A stretch of DNA of 64,000 bases from Raphanus sativus (taxonomy: Eukaryota; Streptophyta; Magnoliopsida; Brassicales; Brassicaceae), in assembly GCF_000801105.2 (NCBI RefSeq), contig NC_079516.1, positions 6,262,001 to 6,326,000 of the forward strand. The letters run 5' to 3'. Shown here piece after piece: positions 1 to 11,286 of this stretch. Numbering within the stretch: the first letter of the stretch is position 1; each line of letters begins with the position of its first letter. The translations under genes and the position numbers were made by a program. The notes beneath the pieces were generated by a model. That model did not search any database. It was not told the DNA's origin and saw only the letters and a program-made list of their open reading frames with translations.

Positions 1-2990
1 ACTTGATCACCCTTTAAAACAAGTCCATTCCCCTCAAGCATAGATGTGAAAGGTATAACAATTGCTTAGGCCCTACAAAAGTGTGTTTGTCTGTGTATCC
101 CCCCATACATACATATATGATCATCCAAGAAGAAGTATGTCAATAGAAACGAGATTTAGGTAAAGGAATCAATGTGAATAGAGTAATCACGAGAAGAAGT
201 ATCCAATGTGATGTGCATCTTGGAACTTGTAAATGGAATTTAATGAATTCCATGACGCTCTTTAATACGTGAATCAGTTAAACAAACTATTTAATGTCGC
301 CTTCTGTTGTCTCTGCATAAAAATAATCATAAATAATCATTCTCTACATTTTTATGCGCAAGTTATGCCATTGATTAATTATTAGATTAAGGTTTCATAA
401 TCTACCCACATGTTTCATATTTTGATAAAATAGAATTCAGTTTTTGCTTATCATAAGCAATTGAGTATATTTTTTACCTGGTAGTTCATAGATATTCTCG
501 TATTGTGAAAGCTATTATAAGAGACTGCCTGCTATTTTCGTTAATTTGTAATTTCTTAAACGAACGCGTCGAAATCTATCGAGGTCTTTAGCCGCCTCCA
601 GACTTCAGGACACATCTTTTCCCAACGACAAGCGAGAAGTGATAGATGCATTATATAGCGACATCACGAACATTTAGTAAAACTAAATCAACGTCTTCTT
701 ATCAATCCCAACGTTATTAGTATTTCTAAGAATAATACTGCTACGTCGACATATACACTAGAATAACTGAATAAGTGATTCAAACTGCGTATCAATTGTA
801 TAAAACGTGTCTGAGATTGTTTTTTCTTTTTGTCAAGGCGTCTCTGAGATTGTTTATACGTGTACATTTGTAAACAATCAAACGGAATTAAATTCAATTT
901 GTGTTACTTTAAGATAAAAAGAAACATTACCACCCCTATTTATAACTTTCTTTTTTACATAAAATAAAATAAAATCCAAAGATATTTTTTTCAAACAGGC
1001 AAACAAACAAAAAGTGTAATTTTCGGATAACATTATTTTGTTTATAAAAGAATAACATTATAATTTTTTTTTAAAGAATAGCATTATAATTTTACCAAAA
1101 AAAGTACATAGTTTCATTGACTCAGTTCTAACTAAAAACACGTTCAGGTAGAACATATTTCAAAATGAATCAGTTCATTTTAATTACAAACTTTTTATAC
1201 ATTTTCTACCGCCTAATTTCAATTTGCATGATAAGTAGTACTACTATTAGAATTTGTAGTCCTAATATGTAGCGTCATGTAATTATATCCACGGGACCGC
1301 AAAATCTAATCCGAAACTAGTTCTGGTAAGTAGCTCATCATCCGCAAGGCTTCAATAACACGTGTCATCTCACTCTTGGATTAAGATCCTGCCGACAAAC
1401 TGATTTCAGTGGGGCCTGGATGCGTAATGGGGACCACGAGGGAACGGTGCTCCTTTACTTTCCTGTCCCTTGTGTCTAATTACGACGCTTAATTTTGTTT
1501 ACACATCACTTCTATGCATTCAGTAGTTGTTAATACATCACTACAAAGCAACTATTCCAGAATTAATTGCATACAAATCTGATTTTAAGTCAAGAAAACA
1601 AAATTCAGGCTCCCATGGGTAACATGGCTTAATTGCAGAATGGCAAAAAAATAATTAAGCTGCGAAAAAGTTTACAATTTATGAAATTGCAGAATATATA
1701 ATAGATTGATTAAAATATTTTATATGATATTATATAATTTATTAAAAAGTAAATATCAATAATTAAAATAATTATTATAAATGTGAAAATAACTAAAAAT
1801 TTTTAAAATATTTTACTTCTTATTATAAATATATCCAGCTTATTTCTAAATATGTTTTTAAAAATAGATTGACATCTCAGAATACTATAAAAAGGATTAT
1901 AGTATAATATTATAAAAATTCAATTTTATTAAAAAATGAAAATAGTATTACCATATAATTTGTAATAATACGAAAGTGTTAATTTTGTAAATAATCCAAA
2001 ATTTTACTTTTCCACTTATTGACAATTTTCTTTGTATTTTCGTCAGAGGAAATGGGAATTTGTGTTTTTGTATTTTTTTCATTCTATAAATTTTATTGAC
2101 TGATAAAATACTTATAAAATCGCGTTTAAAATGCCATTCTGCTATTTTGCAAGACTACAAATCAAAGTGTCGATAACTCTTTGTAAATGATCTGCTTTAT
2201 TAGTTTGTGCTATTTTGGTATACAATTTCAGTATAATATTAACATTTTTCATGACACAAAACAAATTATCATTATTCTAAATTTCATAGGATGTAGCTAC
2301 TATTTTACTTCTTTTGGCTTTTTAAGAAATCTTATAGTCTGACTATATTTTAATCGTAAAGACAGAAATGGTGTAGGCAGCATTCATATGGCATTTTCCA
2401 AAAGAAGCATACATAAATTGGCATTGAGAGAGGTGAGTTAACAAGATTCACAGAAATTGTGTAGGCAGCATTCATATGAGTCTTAATTAACTCACTTTTC
2501 TCAACGCCCATAACGACACCATGTTCATTGGTAACTTTGTAAAACGGCTATATATGGATGACAAGCTAGAACATTGATATAGTTAGTGTACTTCAAAAAC
2601 AGTTTGACATTTTAATCAGTAATTACTGTGAAATTTTCATCAACAAGAGAGCTGGAGAATTTTTTAAATATGCTTGTGAAACATATCAACACTAACCTGA
2701 TCTAACACATGTATTGTAGCTAGCTTTTTAAGGATTCAAATTCATCACTTCCTATTTGAGATAAGATATTTACAAGGAATTATCTCTTTTCGGATCTGTA
2801 TATCACTATATTCTGGATCAAGCATCAGTTTCTCTTGAAAATTTGTTGGTGGCATTTGATAATGTTATTATCAAATTTAATTGGTCCATATATAAACCTA
2901 GTTCATGCTATAGTCATTTTAGAATTGATCGTAAGGAAATATCTGCAGACTAGGCAATTGACTAGAGATATCTAAACAAATAGCTAGAAT
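1..2990. other. AT-rich intergenic region without a recognisable gene
   Basis: No reading frame here looks like a plant protein, and the longest frames are short and low-complexity. Composition is strongly AT-rich, especially 1650-2150. The only structure I can name is a pair of 28-base direct repeats at 2363-2390 and 2451-2478, identical at 27 of 28 positions and containing gtgtaggcagcattcatatg. Arabidopsis has a CASP-type golgin gene to the left of ASPG1 (from memory), but I see no trace of it here. Confidence 0.6.
2363..2478. repeat. Pair of 28-bp direct repeats, 60 bp apart
   Basis: The two copies (2363-2390 and 2451-2478) both begin with cagaaat and share the core gtgtaggcagcattcatatg, with one mismatch. 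No terminal inverted repeats or target-site duplication make this a known element. It may be a local duplication scar. Confidence 0.7.
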
Positions 2991-3001
2991 CTCTAAACAA
3001 A

Positions 3002-3720
3002 AATGGCTCTTGACAAATATGAGATCTTGGATGTAGAGGACTATGAATAGAAAGACTAAGCACTATTTATAGAAGTTATGTAATAACTTGTTTGAAGACG
3101 ATTTCTCTAGGCTAGTTTAATTAAAATTAAAGACGTCGTGTCAAGATGCAAATGCTCAGGTGGATATTTTGAATCAGTTGGAAATACAGCATGATCTATT
3201 ACAACGAGTATGTGAGTAGAATGATCGAAATGTAACAGAGATGGATATTTAAAAATTGATAGCTAAGTTGGAGTCAATTTGAAGATTACTGGGAGAGTAA
3301 GCAGCCAGTGCCGTCCCAAACAATTAGGTGGCTTAAAGCATTTGAAAAAATGTGGCCTTCAAAGAAAAACATTGTCTCCTCTACCTCAAAGACAAAATTA
3401 TGTGTGTATATAGAAATGGTTAAGAAAAATTATAAATCATGCTGGGAAGAGTTTTTTTTTGTTTGTCATGGAAACTCGTAAAAAGGAATGAACAAAGTAC
3501 TGGCGATCAAGTTTTGATATTAATATCAATTCAAAAAATGAAAAAGGCTTGTAAATTTTTTTTAATATGTGGCCTAAATATTTTTTTACAAAATATGTGG
3601 CCTAAAGCTTGTGCTTTACCTGCTTCAAGGGAGGAACGGGCCTGTAAGCAGCTGAAGATTCGTCTTGGAGAAAAACGATATGTGCAAAGAAGCTTTCATA
3701 TAAGTTTGGTAGAGGTTTAG
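3002..3720 (+). pseudogene. Eroded coding sequence, coiled-coil-like, interrupted by a hAT element
   Basis: The sequence opens with an ATG and reads MALDKYEILDVEDYE before a stop. In shifted frames it continues with heptad-like stretches such as DANAQVDILNQLEIQHDLLQ (around 3145-3205), broken by several in-frame stops. The frame then meets the hAT insertion at 3306. If that element and one TSD copy are skipped, reading continues at 3645 in the phase YWESKQLKIRLGEKRYVQ and ends at the stop at 3718-3720. I cannot name the parent gene. The stops show it is not functional; the hydrophilic, leucine-spaced composition suggests a coiled-coil protein (inference). Confidence 0.5.
3306..3644. mobile_element. 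Small non-autonomous hAT-type element (MITE), 339 bp
   Basis: The left end reads cagtgccgtccc and the reverse complement of the right end reads caggcccgttcctccc, an imperfect terminal inverted repeat of about 12 bp of the CAG-starting kind seen in hAT elements. Both sides carry the identical 8-bp sequence taagcagc (3298-3305 and 3645-3652). Eight bases is the TSD length of the hAT superfamily. There is no transposase frame, so it must have been moved in trans. It sits inside a decayed gene. Confidence 0.8.
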
Positions 3721-4189
3721 AAACATTTTTGAAGATTTGGAAATGTCTCTTAGAATGCTAGAATTAGCCAACTTACTGGCTACAAGATATAAGTAGTCTT
3801 GTTCAATCTGTATATTATGGTCATCACTGAGAATCCTTGTCTTAGCATATTTCCATGTGTATGACGGCGTACCATTGTTAAGTGTTTGATCTAACATATA
3901 CCTGCAAATATGTTAGTCCAGGTTTTGAAATTCTCCCAAAATGTTTGATCCTAAAACATAAATAGCATTTTAAGTTTCCGTTGAGAATGTGATGCCCTGA
4001 CCTGTTAGTGTTATGAATTTTTTTTTTGTCTATACTCAGCACATAGCTTATATCATATACCACCGCATATAGTGTGAACCGTATTGTCCATCACTATGAA
4101 ATGCGAATCACTCTATTACGGAAAACGGATATTTGGAAGGAAAAAAAAACCTGAAGACGAAATAAAGAAAGAAAGAAAAACAAAGGAAT
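3721..4189. other. Intergenic stretch without a recognisable gene
   Basis: AT-rich sequence between the decayed coiled-coil-like gene and the retroposon at 4204. A-rich runs lie at 4141-4150 and 4165-4185. I see no conserved coding frame or element ends. Confidence 0.5.
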
Positions 4190-4203
4190 GACTAGCCAAC
4201 TAA

Positions 4204-4886
4204 TGGTCTATCTTCTAAAAAAAACTTCTCTCCTCCCTCCGTTCTCACTCTAAAAATCTTTTACGGAGATGATGATGGGAGAGGTTCATGGTTTCGCCGG
4301 TTTCTTTTCCGGTTCTGACTCCCGATTATCAGACTTCGACTCTGGCAAGCGGCGGCTTCTTTAGCGACGACTTGGCCGGCTTCTCTTCCGGCAAGCGATG
4401 GCTCCTTAAACGTTGCTTGGCTGGCTTTGTCTCCGGCATGAGATGGCTTCCACAGCACCGTTCATGGCCGGCTCCTCTTCTAACTTTCATCGCTCATCTC
4501 CGATGTTGGTTAATGTTCAGATTCGGTTTTTCCGATTTAGTTTTCTCGTTTTTTTAGTTTTTTTCCTGGGCGTTTAAAGATCTGTTGCCGTTGACGTTTG
4601 TTTTAATCTTGAGCTTCCTGTTCCGGTTTGTTCCGGTGGAGTGCTCGATTAGACATCCGATGGTAATTTCCGAGCCGGTAAAGTTGACGTCGTCTCTGCT
4701 TTTGAACCACCTGGTTCTCTTTTGCTTACGGCAAAACACGTGGCTCTGTGCTGTCTCGTGGAGATGTGTCATTTATCATTTGGGCTTTTATGGTTGGGCT
4801 GTATGATGTGCCCTTCTTTTATATTTTCGTTTGGGCCTTGTCTTGTTAGGTCTCTTTGTACCGGGTTGACAAAAAAAAAAAAAAAA
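4204..4886 (+). mobile_element. Poly(A)-tailed non-LTR retroposon insertion, about 680 bp
   Basis: The insert ends in a 16-base A run (4871-4886). It is bracketed by a perfect 14-bp TSD, gactagccaactaa, at 4190-4203 and 4887-4900. That combination is the mark of LINE-machinery retroposition. The interior is GC-richer than the surroundings, with repeated ccggc motifs. Its 3' half resembles in style the element at 59.6-60.4 kb (tttgggcct-type text before the tail). No reverse transcriptase frame is present, so it is non-autonomous or a 5'-truncated, LINE-derived or processed-transcript insertion. Confidence 0.8.
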
Positions 4887-4900
4887 GACTAGCCAACTAA

Positions 4901-5619
4901 CTCGCCCGTGACTTCGTATATGCACATGTCTTACTCTATAGTGTCACTAAAATGGCTAAGCAAAATAAACCACCCTCGTCTATCGTACCAAGACGTGGCT
5001 TTCTGCATGTAATCTTACGCACAAATAATCGCATAATTTTTCAAACTTTTGTTTAATTTCGTACGAGCCAAAATAAAAAAAAGTATCGTAATTTTTTTTC
5101 AAATTATTAATACTAGTATATAAGTTTGTCTATTTAATCGACAATCAGTCCAGTGATTGATTAGATTCTCTGATTCACTCACAGTTCCATGAAAATTTAC
5201 CTCTTTTCACATTTTTAGCAAAAATAAAAAAACTTTTCACATTCGAGCCAGAAAAAAAAGAGCTTTAAGTTCACATTGATTGCTTCACACAGTTGGTAGA
5301 TTCAGACAACAGTTTAAAATATAAAAGATAGGGGCCACAACAAAAGTTTTTGAAGACTTTTCTTTTGTTACTAATTGACATGCTTCCAATTGACATGCTC
5401 TCTCTTTCTCACGAAGACAACAAAGTATCAGACAATAACTAAAAAGCATCTCGCTCAGACAACATTTTCAAATTTATAACAATTAACTACTGATTAATTA
5501 AAAAGATTCACACTTAAGATTTTGTAATCCATATTAAAGAAACAAAGAACAAATAAGAGTTTTACTGATAGAACTGTAAAACTACTAATCATCATCGTCA
5601 TCATCATCCACTTTCCTTT
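4901..5619. other. 3' flank of the aspartic protease gene
   Basis: AT-rich sequence downstream of the minus-strand protease stop. It should contain that gene's 3' untranslated region and poly(A) signals, read on the minus strand. No other gene is visible. Confidence 0.5.
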
Positions 5620-7137
5620 TTAGCATTGATTCGCTGACAACCCGATAAGATTATTCGCCAGATCGTAAGTGATACGCGTCCCTTGCTGCTGCACGTTCCC
5701 TATGATCGACAACGAAGACGACGTCGGAGCAAAAGCAAAGCAGAACGTCCCCGCATCATCAACAGGGATCAAGTAGTTCTTCGCCGGCAGATCGATCGAC
5801 TTACCTCCGGTGAAATGAAACGCCACCGTGGGGACTTTCACGGTGGAGAGAGACGAGAAGTCGTAGCACGTGTCGAAGAGCGAGATGCTCGACTCCCCCC
5901 TCTTGAGGTTCGAGGTGAGCTTCACGAACGCGTCGCGAAGCGAGTTGTAGGCCTGAGTCTGGAGACGAGTCACGGCGGTTCCGCAGTCGAGGATCACTCC
6001 TCCGGCGCCGGAAGCGTCGACGGCGAAGACCGACGAAGGGATGGAGACTTGCTGACCGCCGACGGTGAACCCGCTGAGTCCGACGTAGTAGAAGGTGTCG
6101 ATCTTGCTGTTGCGGAGAAGCGGAGCCGTCGCATCTGAAGCGGCGGCTCCGCCTCGGACCGAGTTGAAGTCGAGACTTGAGGACTTCCCCGAGTCTCGAT
6201 CAACTAAACAATATGAGAACGACGTCGCTTTGATCTGATTAGTCATAGACAAAGCTCCACCTCCTAAACCGAGTAAACCGGCCGCTCCAGTGAAAAGACC
6301 TTCGTTATCATGCCCACACCCCAAAGCGACGTCGTTCACTTTACCGTTGGTACCAAACGTCACCGTATCGGTGGCGTAGTCTCCAACGGTGAAAGATCCG
6401 TCTCCGTAACTAACTTGGTAGAGGCACTTGTCGGAGCGGCAGGCGGAGATTTCTAGAGAACCGCACTGGGGAGCGGAGCAGGGGAGAGACTTGAACGTGG
6501 AGGAGGAAGCCGGGTCGAAAACCGGGTCGGATTGTTGGTAGCAGTCAGAGCAAGGCTGGCACTGGATCCAGTTGATGTCGCTTCCGGTGTCGAGCACCAT
6601 GAACATCTCCTTCGCCGGAGTTCCGACTCCGATGCGGGAGAAGTACTCGCCGCTTCCTTGGCTGGCTCCGGAGACGACGGGGGTGGTCAGATCCTCGGGT
6701 CGGTATGATGAGGTGTCGTCGTTGTAGACGGGTTTGAGTTCGGATCTGTCGATGTCCTCGACGGCGAACCGGATCTTGGTGAAGATTCCGGCGACTCGGG
6801 ATGAGTCTCGCTCGATTCGGCTCAGTACTAGGCTCTTGTAGTCCTTGTGCTGCGATGCGGTGAGTGTGTCTCGGGAGTGGAGCTCGAGAGATAGTGGGGA
6901 GGACGAGTTGAGGAAAACCGGGTCGGATTCGGGTATGGTGGTGGTGGTGGTGGTGAGTGAGGAAACAGTCGGGTCGAGTGAGATGATGTGTTGGGTTTGC
7001 TGGAGAGATGAGACGACGTCGAGGACTGTGGTTTCATGTGGAGTTAGTAGAGAGCGAGATGAAGCATGGGTGGTGGTGGTGAGGAGAAGAGAGAGAGTGA
7101 CGGCGGAGAGGAGAGAGAAAACTCGCGGTAAAGCCAT
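5620..7137 (-). CDS. ASPG1: A1-family aspartic protease, ASPG1-like
   Basis: A single uninterrupted 505-residue frame, close to the roughly 500 residues I remember for Arabidopsis ASPG1 (At3g18490), a guard-cell protease linked to ABA and drought responses. An N-terminal hydrophobic segment (about residues 5-26) looks like a signal peptide. A long pro-region follows, and the pepsin-like fold begins near residue 163. The first catalytic motif is DTGSDINW (Asp183), the flap tyrosine is Y244 in YGDGS, and the second catalytic motif is DCGTAV (Asp384). There are many paired cysteines in the nepenthesin-type insert (QCQPCSDC region) and a C-terminal Cys505. The intronless structure fits this plant subfamily. 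A TTTATAA box lies about 115 nt upstream. Oddity: the second motif has Cys where most family members have Ser or Thr. Confidence 0.95.
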   Translation of the reverse strand: MALPRVFSLLSAVTLSLLLTTTTHASSRSLLTPHETTVLDVVSSLQQTQHIISLDPTVSSLTTTTTTIPESDPVFLNSSSPLSLELHSRDTLTASQHKDYKSLVLSRIERDSSRVAGIFTKIRFAVEDIDRSELKPVYNDDTSSYRPEDLTTPVVSGASQGSGEYFSRIGVGTPAKEMFMVLDTGSDINWIQCQPCSDCYQQSDPVFDPASSSTFKSLPCSAPQCGSLEISACRSDKCLYQVSYGDGSFTVGDYATDTVTFGTNGKVNDVALGCGHDNEGLFTGAAGLLGLGGGALSMTNQIKATSFSYCLVDRDSGKSSSLDFNSVRGGAAASDATAPLLRNSKIDTFYYVGLSGFTVGGQQVSIPSSVFAVDASGAGGVILDCGTAVTRLQTQAYNSLRDAFVKLTSNLKRGESSISLFDTCYDFSSLSTVKVPTVAFHFTGGKSIDLPAKNYLIPVDDAGTFCFAFAPTSSSLSIIGNVQQQGTRITYDLANNLIGLSANQC

Positions 7138-7250
7138 TCTTTCCGGAGAATATAGCGAGTTAAAGTGGAAGAGGAAAGAAAGAAGAAATGTTTTACTTAT
7201 AGGAAAATGAAATAAAAGTTGCGGAGAGAGTCACGCCAGAATTGCTGTGG

Positions 7251-7258
7251 TTATAAAA
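7251..7258 (-). promoter_or_regulatory. Probable TATA box of the aspartic protease gene
   Basis: Read on the minus strand the sequence is TTTTATAA, about 115 nt upstream of the protease ATG. Just upstream of it lies gacgtc (7261-7266), an ACGT-core motif of the kind bound by bZIP factors. A role in ABA response is only a guess from the known biology of ASPG1. Confidence 0.45.
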
Positions 7259-7559
7259 GCGACGTCAATAATCTAATATCGATGTAACTATTTGGGAGTT
7301 CACATTATCACTTTTTATATAATTTTGAAAATCATAAATATGAATGTTAGTATATCATACGATCCCAACATAATACTAATACTTAAAACAATAATGCATA
7401 GTTGAGTATAATTGTACTGTGTAGAATTTAACACAAATTACAGCAACTAAGTGTACGGACATGTGTAGTAAGTAGGTGCTAGTTGATAGGGATTGGACCT
7501 GTCCTAGAGATGTGTGTGACTACGTGTAGTTAATATATTTTTTGGTCAAGTAATTAATA

Positions 7560-7788
7560 CTCCCTCCGTTTCATATTAAGTGTCGTTTTAGAGAATTTTT
7601 TTCGTTGCAAAATAAGTGTCATTTTAGAATTTCAATGCAAAATTTATTAACTTTATTCTCCATTCTATTTTTCTATTGGTTGAATTGTATCGGTAATGAT
7701 GTTTTTATATTGAAAATATGCAAAATTAAATGTTTTCTTAATCCGTGTGCACAAATCTAAAACGACACTTATAATGAAACAGAGAGAG
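7560..7788. mobile_element. Stowaway-like MITE (ctccctccgtttca ends)
   Basis: The left end ctccctccgtttcatatta and the right end, in reverse complement, ctctctctgtttcattata form terminal inverted repeats. They continue inward as matching tgtcgttttaga blocks. TA dinucleotides at 7558-7559 and 7789-7790 fit Tc1/mariner-type target duplication. There is no coding capacity. A second pair of direct repeats, ttggtcaagtaattaata, flanks the element at about 7542-7559 and 7808-7825, which may be an older duplication at the insertion point. Confidence 0.7.
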
Positions 7789-7825
7789 TATTTATTTACT
7801 TTTATTTTTGGTCAAGTAATTAATA

Positions 7826-8640
7826 TTTATTTATTTGTACATAACTTCGATTAAAACACTGGCTTTTAAATATTAGCCATCAATGGCTTTGATCTCTCTG
7901 GACTCTACTAAGAATTGGTGTTCTTCAAAAAAGAAAAAAGTACTAAGAATTCAATATGTTGGGTGGAGGAGTGAATCTAGATTAGGTTGAAATGGTAGTC
8001 AATGAGAGAAGTGGGTAAGTTGTTAATTTCGTTAGACGAGAGTTGGGTTTATTTCGCTTTCCCTGAATTAATGGTAACGTACCCTTTTTTGGCCTTGGTT
8101 GTTGCGTTTCATTTATTTCTTTGTTTCATCTTATTATATCCATTTTCTCTAACCCACTTTACTTTTTCCCTAAACATGATTAATGCATTAAATCAGTAAC
8201 GGTTCTCTTATTATATACTTATATGATATGGAATCACTTTTAAGTTCTATACAACTTTAAGAACATTATAATGAAGACGCAATTATAAAAGTTTTTCCCT
8301 TTGTCAAAGGCAAGGTTGCAAAGAAAAGAAACGAACAGACAGTATAATTGATGCTTCAGTTAGAGCGACTGTGCCATTATACTTGGCATGCGAAGAGAAA
8401 TAAGTATGGATATAAAAATTGTATAAAACATTTTGTTTTCTCGCACCTACGCTCGTACCAAAATAGAACAACCGTTTTCTACTAGATTTTGTTTACTTGT
8501 TTCAATTATTTTTCTTGTCATGTTTGGTTGATTGAATAACTTCTTTGATTTTACGAAATATTTGTAGAATCCTGACTACACTGGTTTTAGTTTCTTGATG
8601 ATTGCAAACGAGCAAGAGAATGGAATTATTTTTGTATGGG
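7826..8640. other. Intergenic stretch without a recognisable gene
   Basis: AT-rich sequence. The 65-codon plus-strand frame at 8002 has no recognisable features and is probably chance. Confidence 0.5.
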
Positions 8641-8778
8641 CCTGATAATGGGTTATGGCAGCGTAAATAAAATTGTTTTGTATAGGCCTGATATGGGCTA
8701 CGGCCGAGATCTAAAGAGCTCAAGATCGACATCTGAGTAAATTGTAATTCTAAGGAAGGAGAAGAAGAAAGCGAGGAA

Positions 8779-8886
8779 ATGGCGTTGAGCTCGCTGACAT
8801 GGGGTTATGCATGGATCATAGCTGGAACACTTGTCGGCGGGACTCTCCGTTTCTATGTAATGCTCCGCATAAATGGGTTTCTATAA
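8779..8886 (+). pseudogene. Small membrane-protein gene, first exon or truncated remnant
   Basis: An ATG in a purine-rich leader (gaaagcgaggaaATG) starts a 35-residue frame beginning MALSSLTWGYAWIIAGTL and continuing VGGTLRFYVMLRINGFL. The hydrophobic, glycine-rich segment (residues 8-29) looks like one transmembrane helix. The good leader context and amino-acid composition suggest a real exon. I find no convincing splice donor before the stop at 8884-8886, and the downstream sequence turns low-complexity. By position it could be the equivalent of Arabidopsis At3g18510, but I do not recognise the family. It may be a broken gene or a very small intact one. Confidence 0.45.
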
Positions 8887-9840
8887 AGCCAGTATGGCAA
8901 GAAAAAAAAAGAAGATAAATAGATAGGAAAATAGCTAGGAAAAAGCCCCAGTCTCACAAATTAAGGTTGTTTTTAATACTAGCTTCAAATGAAAAAAAAA
9001 GTTTCTAGTGCAGAGCAGCCAACACAACAGACAAGGGATGTCTTGTCTGCATGGACTTCACGTGCACGGTGCATCCCCTACGCATTGCCCTTTAGTGTAT
9101 TAATATAGGATCCTAATCAAGTTTGTTTACTACGTTCTCATTGATGATGAAAAAGATGTGATGGATTAGACATTTCACTTCCAGTGTTTGGAAATATATA
9201 AAGTTCTCACATGTGATTTCCCACTTTTTCTGGAAAATGAAACCCACTAATTTTAACTTTTTTTAAAAATAATTTAGTTGAACAAAAAACTAGAGATTTT
9301 GAATTCATAATCCCAATAGATGTAAACCTCGTTTTTCGATTATTCTCTGTTAGATTTACCAAATGCAAACTATTATTATCAATACTATTAAAACTGATAT
9401 AATACATTCTCCCGCTGGTATGACTATGATGAAGTGGTAGGTAAAATCTGAAAATGTGTTGCAACATTTATTTCGGGATTCAGTCTCTCTTGAAATAAAA
9501 TCAGTCATACATAAAATTTGAGGTTTTGTTTTAAATTATATTTTGGTAACAGGTGTTTCGGCTGCCTCTAGCCATTAGTCGGAAAATTTTCCAACCTCCA
9601 TTTAATCAGTGTGGCAACCAATTTATTCTTTAGTACTAAATACCTTTTCCCGATCTGATCAAATCATATGATAGGACATATATACATGTATAAATATAAG
9701 AAAATATATACCACATTCAATGAAGACTAGCGGACAAGCTTATATAAGCTTATATAGTATTCAGAATCTACTTCATATGTTAATTATGTATCACTGATTT
9801 GACTATTGGAATCCAAATCTATTTTAGTTTTGATTAAGTT
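8887..9840. other. Intergenic stretch without a recognisable gene
   Basis: AT-rich sequence with no conserved frame, no element ends and no notable repeats that I could support. Confidence 0.5.
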
Positions 9841-9862
9841 CTTGTTGTAAAAAAAAAAAAAT

Positions 9863-10125
9863 TATCTCGTGTTACCACACACAAAATCATTTACTATAGG
9901 TATAAGTACATTTATTATAGGTATAAATATTTTATCTCGTGTTACCACACAAAAAATATTTTCTCTCGTGTTACCACACACAAAATCATTTTTCCCTGTG
10001 TTTCTGTTGTTCTTGTCTTTCTTTATCTTTTGTGCTCTCTCTTCCTCTGTTTCCCCCTGTAATAAGTTGTTCAACAACAACACCGTAATCTTCATTCAGA
10101 AAATGGTAAGCTTAACATGTTATCA
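9863..10125 (+). repeat. Degraded LTR-like remnant with a threefold ctcgtgttaccacac motif
   Basis: The motif ctcgtgttaccacac occurs three times (near 9866, 9935 and 9965), two copies followed by acaaaatcatt. Pyrimidine-rich text follows, and then acatgttatca near 10117, which resembles a decayed Ty1/copia primer-binding region (intact form tggtatcagagc). This reads like the 3' part of an old copia LTR with no partner LTR or internal region. The assignment is tentative. Confidence 0.35.
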
Positions 10126-10129
10126 AAAA

Positions 10130-10700
10130 AAAAAAGTACAGTATAACTCTCCCAAATTTGTGACAAGTTAAAGTCATCAGTCGGCGGCTTACGGACATGG
10201 GCCGAGGGTGCTTTTGCACTAGGTCTTTTTTTTGTTATTTTTGTTCAAAAAATTAAGATGCTAATTTGTTTTAAAATATATACAGTAGGGTTCTAGTTTC
10301 CAAATTACAATAATACAACCACAGTTTGAGAGAGTTTTGTTATCAGCAGCACAAAGCCTATAAATTGAATGAGCCGGACCTGGTTAGAGTACTAACATGT
10401 AGATTACACAATCAGAAAACGGTATTTTGTGTGGACGTCCTCATTTCTAATTTAAGGTAATTGTGAGGCTATGCAATTTTACAAGTTTATTCAATATTCT
10501 ATGCTTTTTTTTCTTTCGTGTTGAAAGAACTGATAAAATTTGGTCAAATCTCTCATTTTTCCTCTCTCTTCCAGTGAAAACATACATTTAAAAAAAGAAT
10601 CACCAACATAGAATCACCAAATGCTTCACATGAAAAAGAAAAACATGATTACATGTTTGTTTAGACTAAGCGGTGTGGTCATTGTAAACATTTTAGTCAC
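10130..10700. other. Intergenic stretch without a recognisable gene
   Basis: Nothing supportable beyond AT-rich spacer between the LTR-like remnant and the MITE. Confidence 0.5.
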
Positions 10701-10701
10701 T

Positions 10702-11236
10702 AAGACCATCTCCAATGTATTTCTCTATTTTTATCTCTAAAATAGAGGATCTCTAAAATAGAGATGTGTTTCTCTCCAATGTACTCCTCTATTTTTTTAT
10801 CTCTAAAAAATAATATTCTCAAAAGTAACTATTTTTATTTTACAACAAATATCTTTTATTTTTAAAAGTTGCAAATCGACCCTATTTAATTTTACTTTTA
10901 TAAGATTTTCATACATTTTGAACTTTGTTTAAACAAAAGTTTCACTAAAAAGATTGTTAGGTAAATCAAAAGTATCATTTTATGTTCATAAAAACTGTAT
11001 TTTCTTATAAAAATAATTATTTTTAATATAATTATAAAAGTTTAAAAATTAAAGGACTGTTTTGAAATAAAAAAAGGTATGTCTCTATAATAGAGGAATG
11101 CTATTTTTTTCTCTATTTATAGAGGTGAAAATAACATTCCTCTATTATAGAGGTGGATATAGCAATGAGTTAGAACAATTTTTATTCTATTATAACATTT
11201 GGAGGTGAATATAGCAATTGATTGGAGATGCTCTAA
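10702..11236. mobile_element. MITE with gaccatctccaatg / ggagatgctctaa ends
   Basis: The left end gaccatctccaatgta and the right end gattggagatgctcta are inverted counterparts. The interior is AT-rich and contains repeated ctctaaaatagag and cctctattatagagg palindromic blocks. There is no coding capacity. This is one of the commonest MITE types in crucifer genomes; a related shorter copy lies at 54320-54534. Confidence 0.7.
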
Positions 11237-11286
11237 GAAGAAGCATATATGCACCCCCAGCAATAGTATTAAACAGGGTGGAAGCA

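Noticed and set aside
3439..3720. 93-codon plus-strand frame as a gene
   Set aside because: It starts inside the hAT element and runs across its right end and TSD into the decayed gene; it is a chance fusion.
5683..6138. 151-codon frame opposite the protease
   Set aside because: Antisense shadow of the strongly supported aspartic protease; arginine-rich composition is a by-product of the opposite strand.
9869..10171. 100-codon plus-strand frame as a gene
   Set aside because: Built from the repeated ctcgtgttaccacac motif and pyrimidine-rich LTR-like text.
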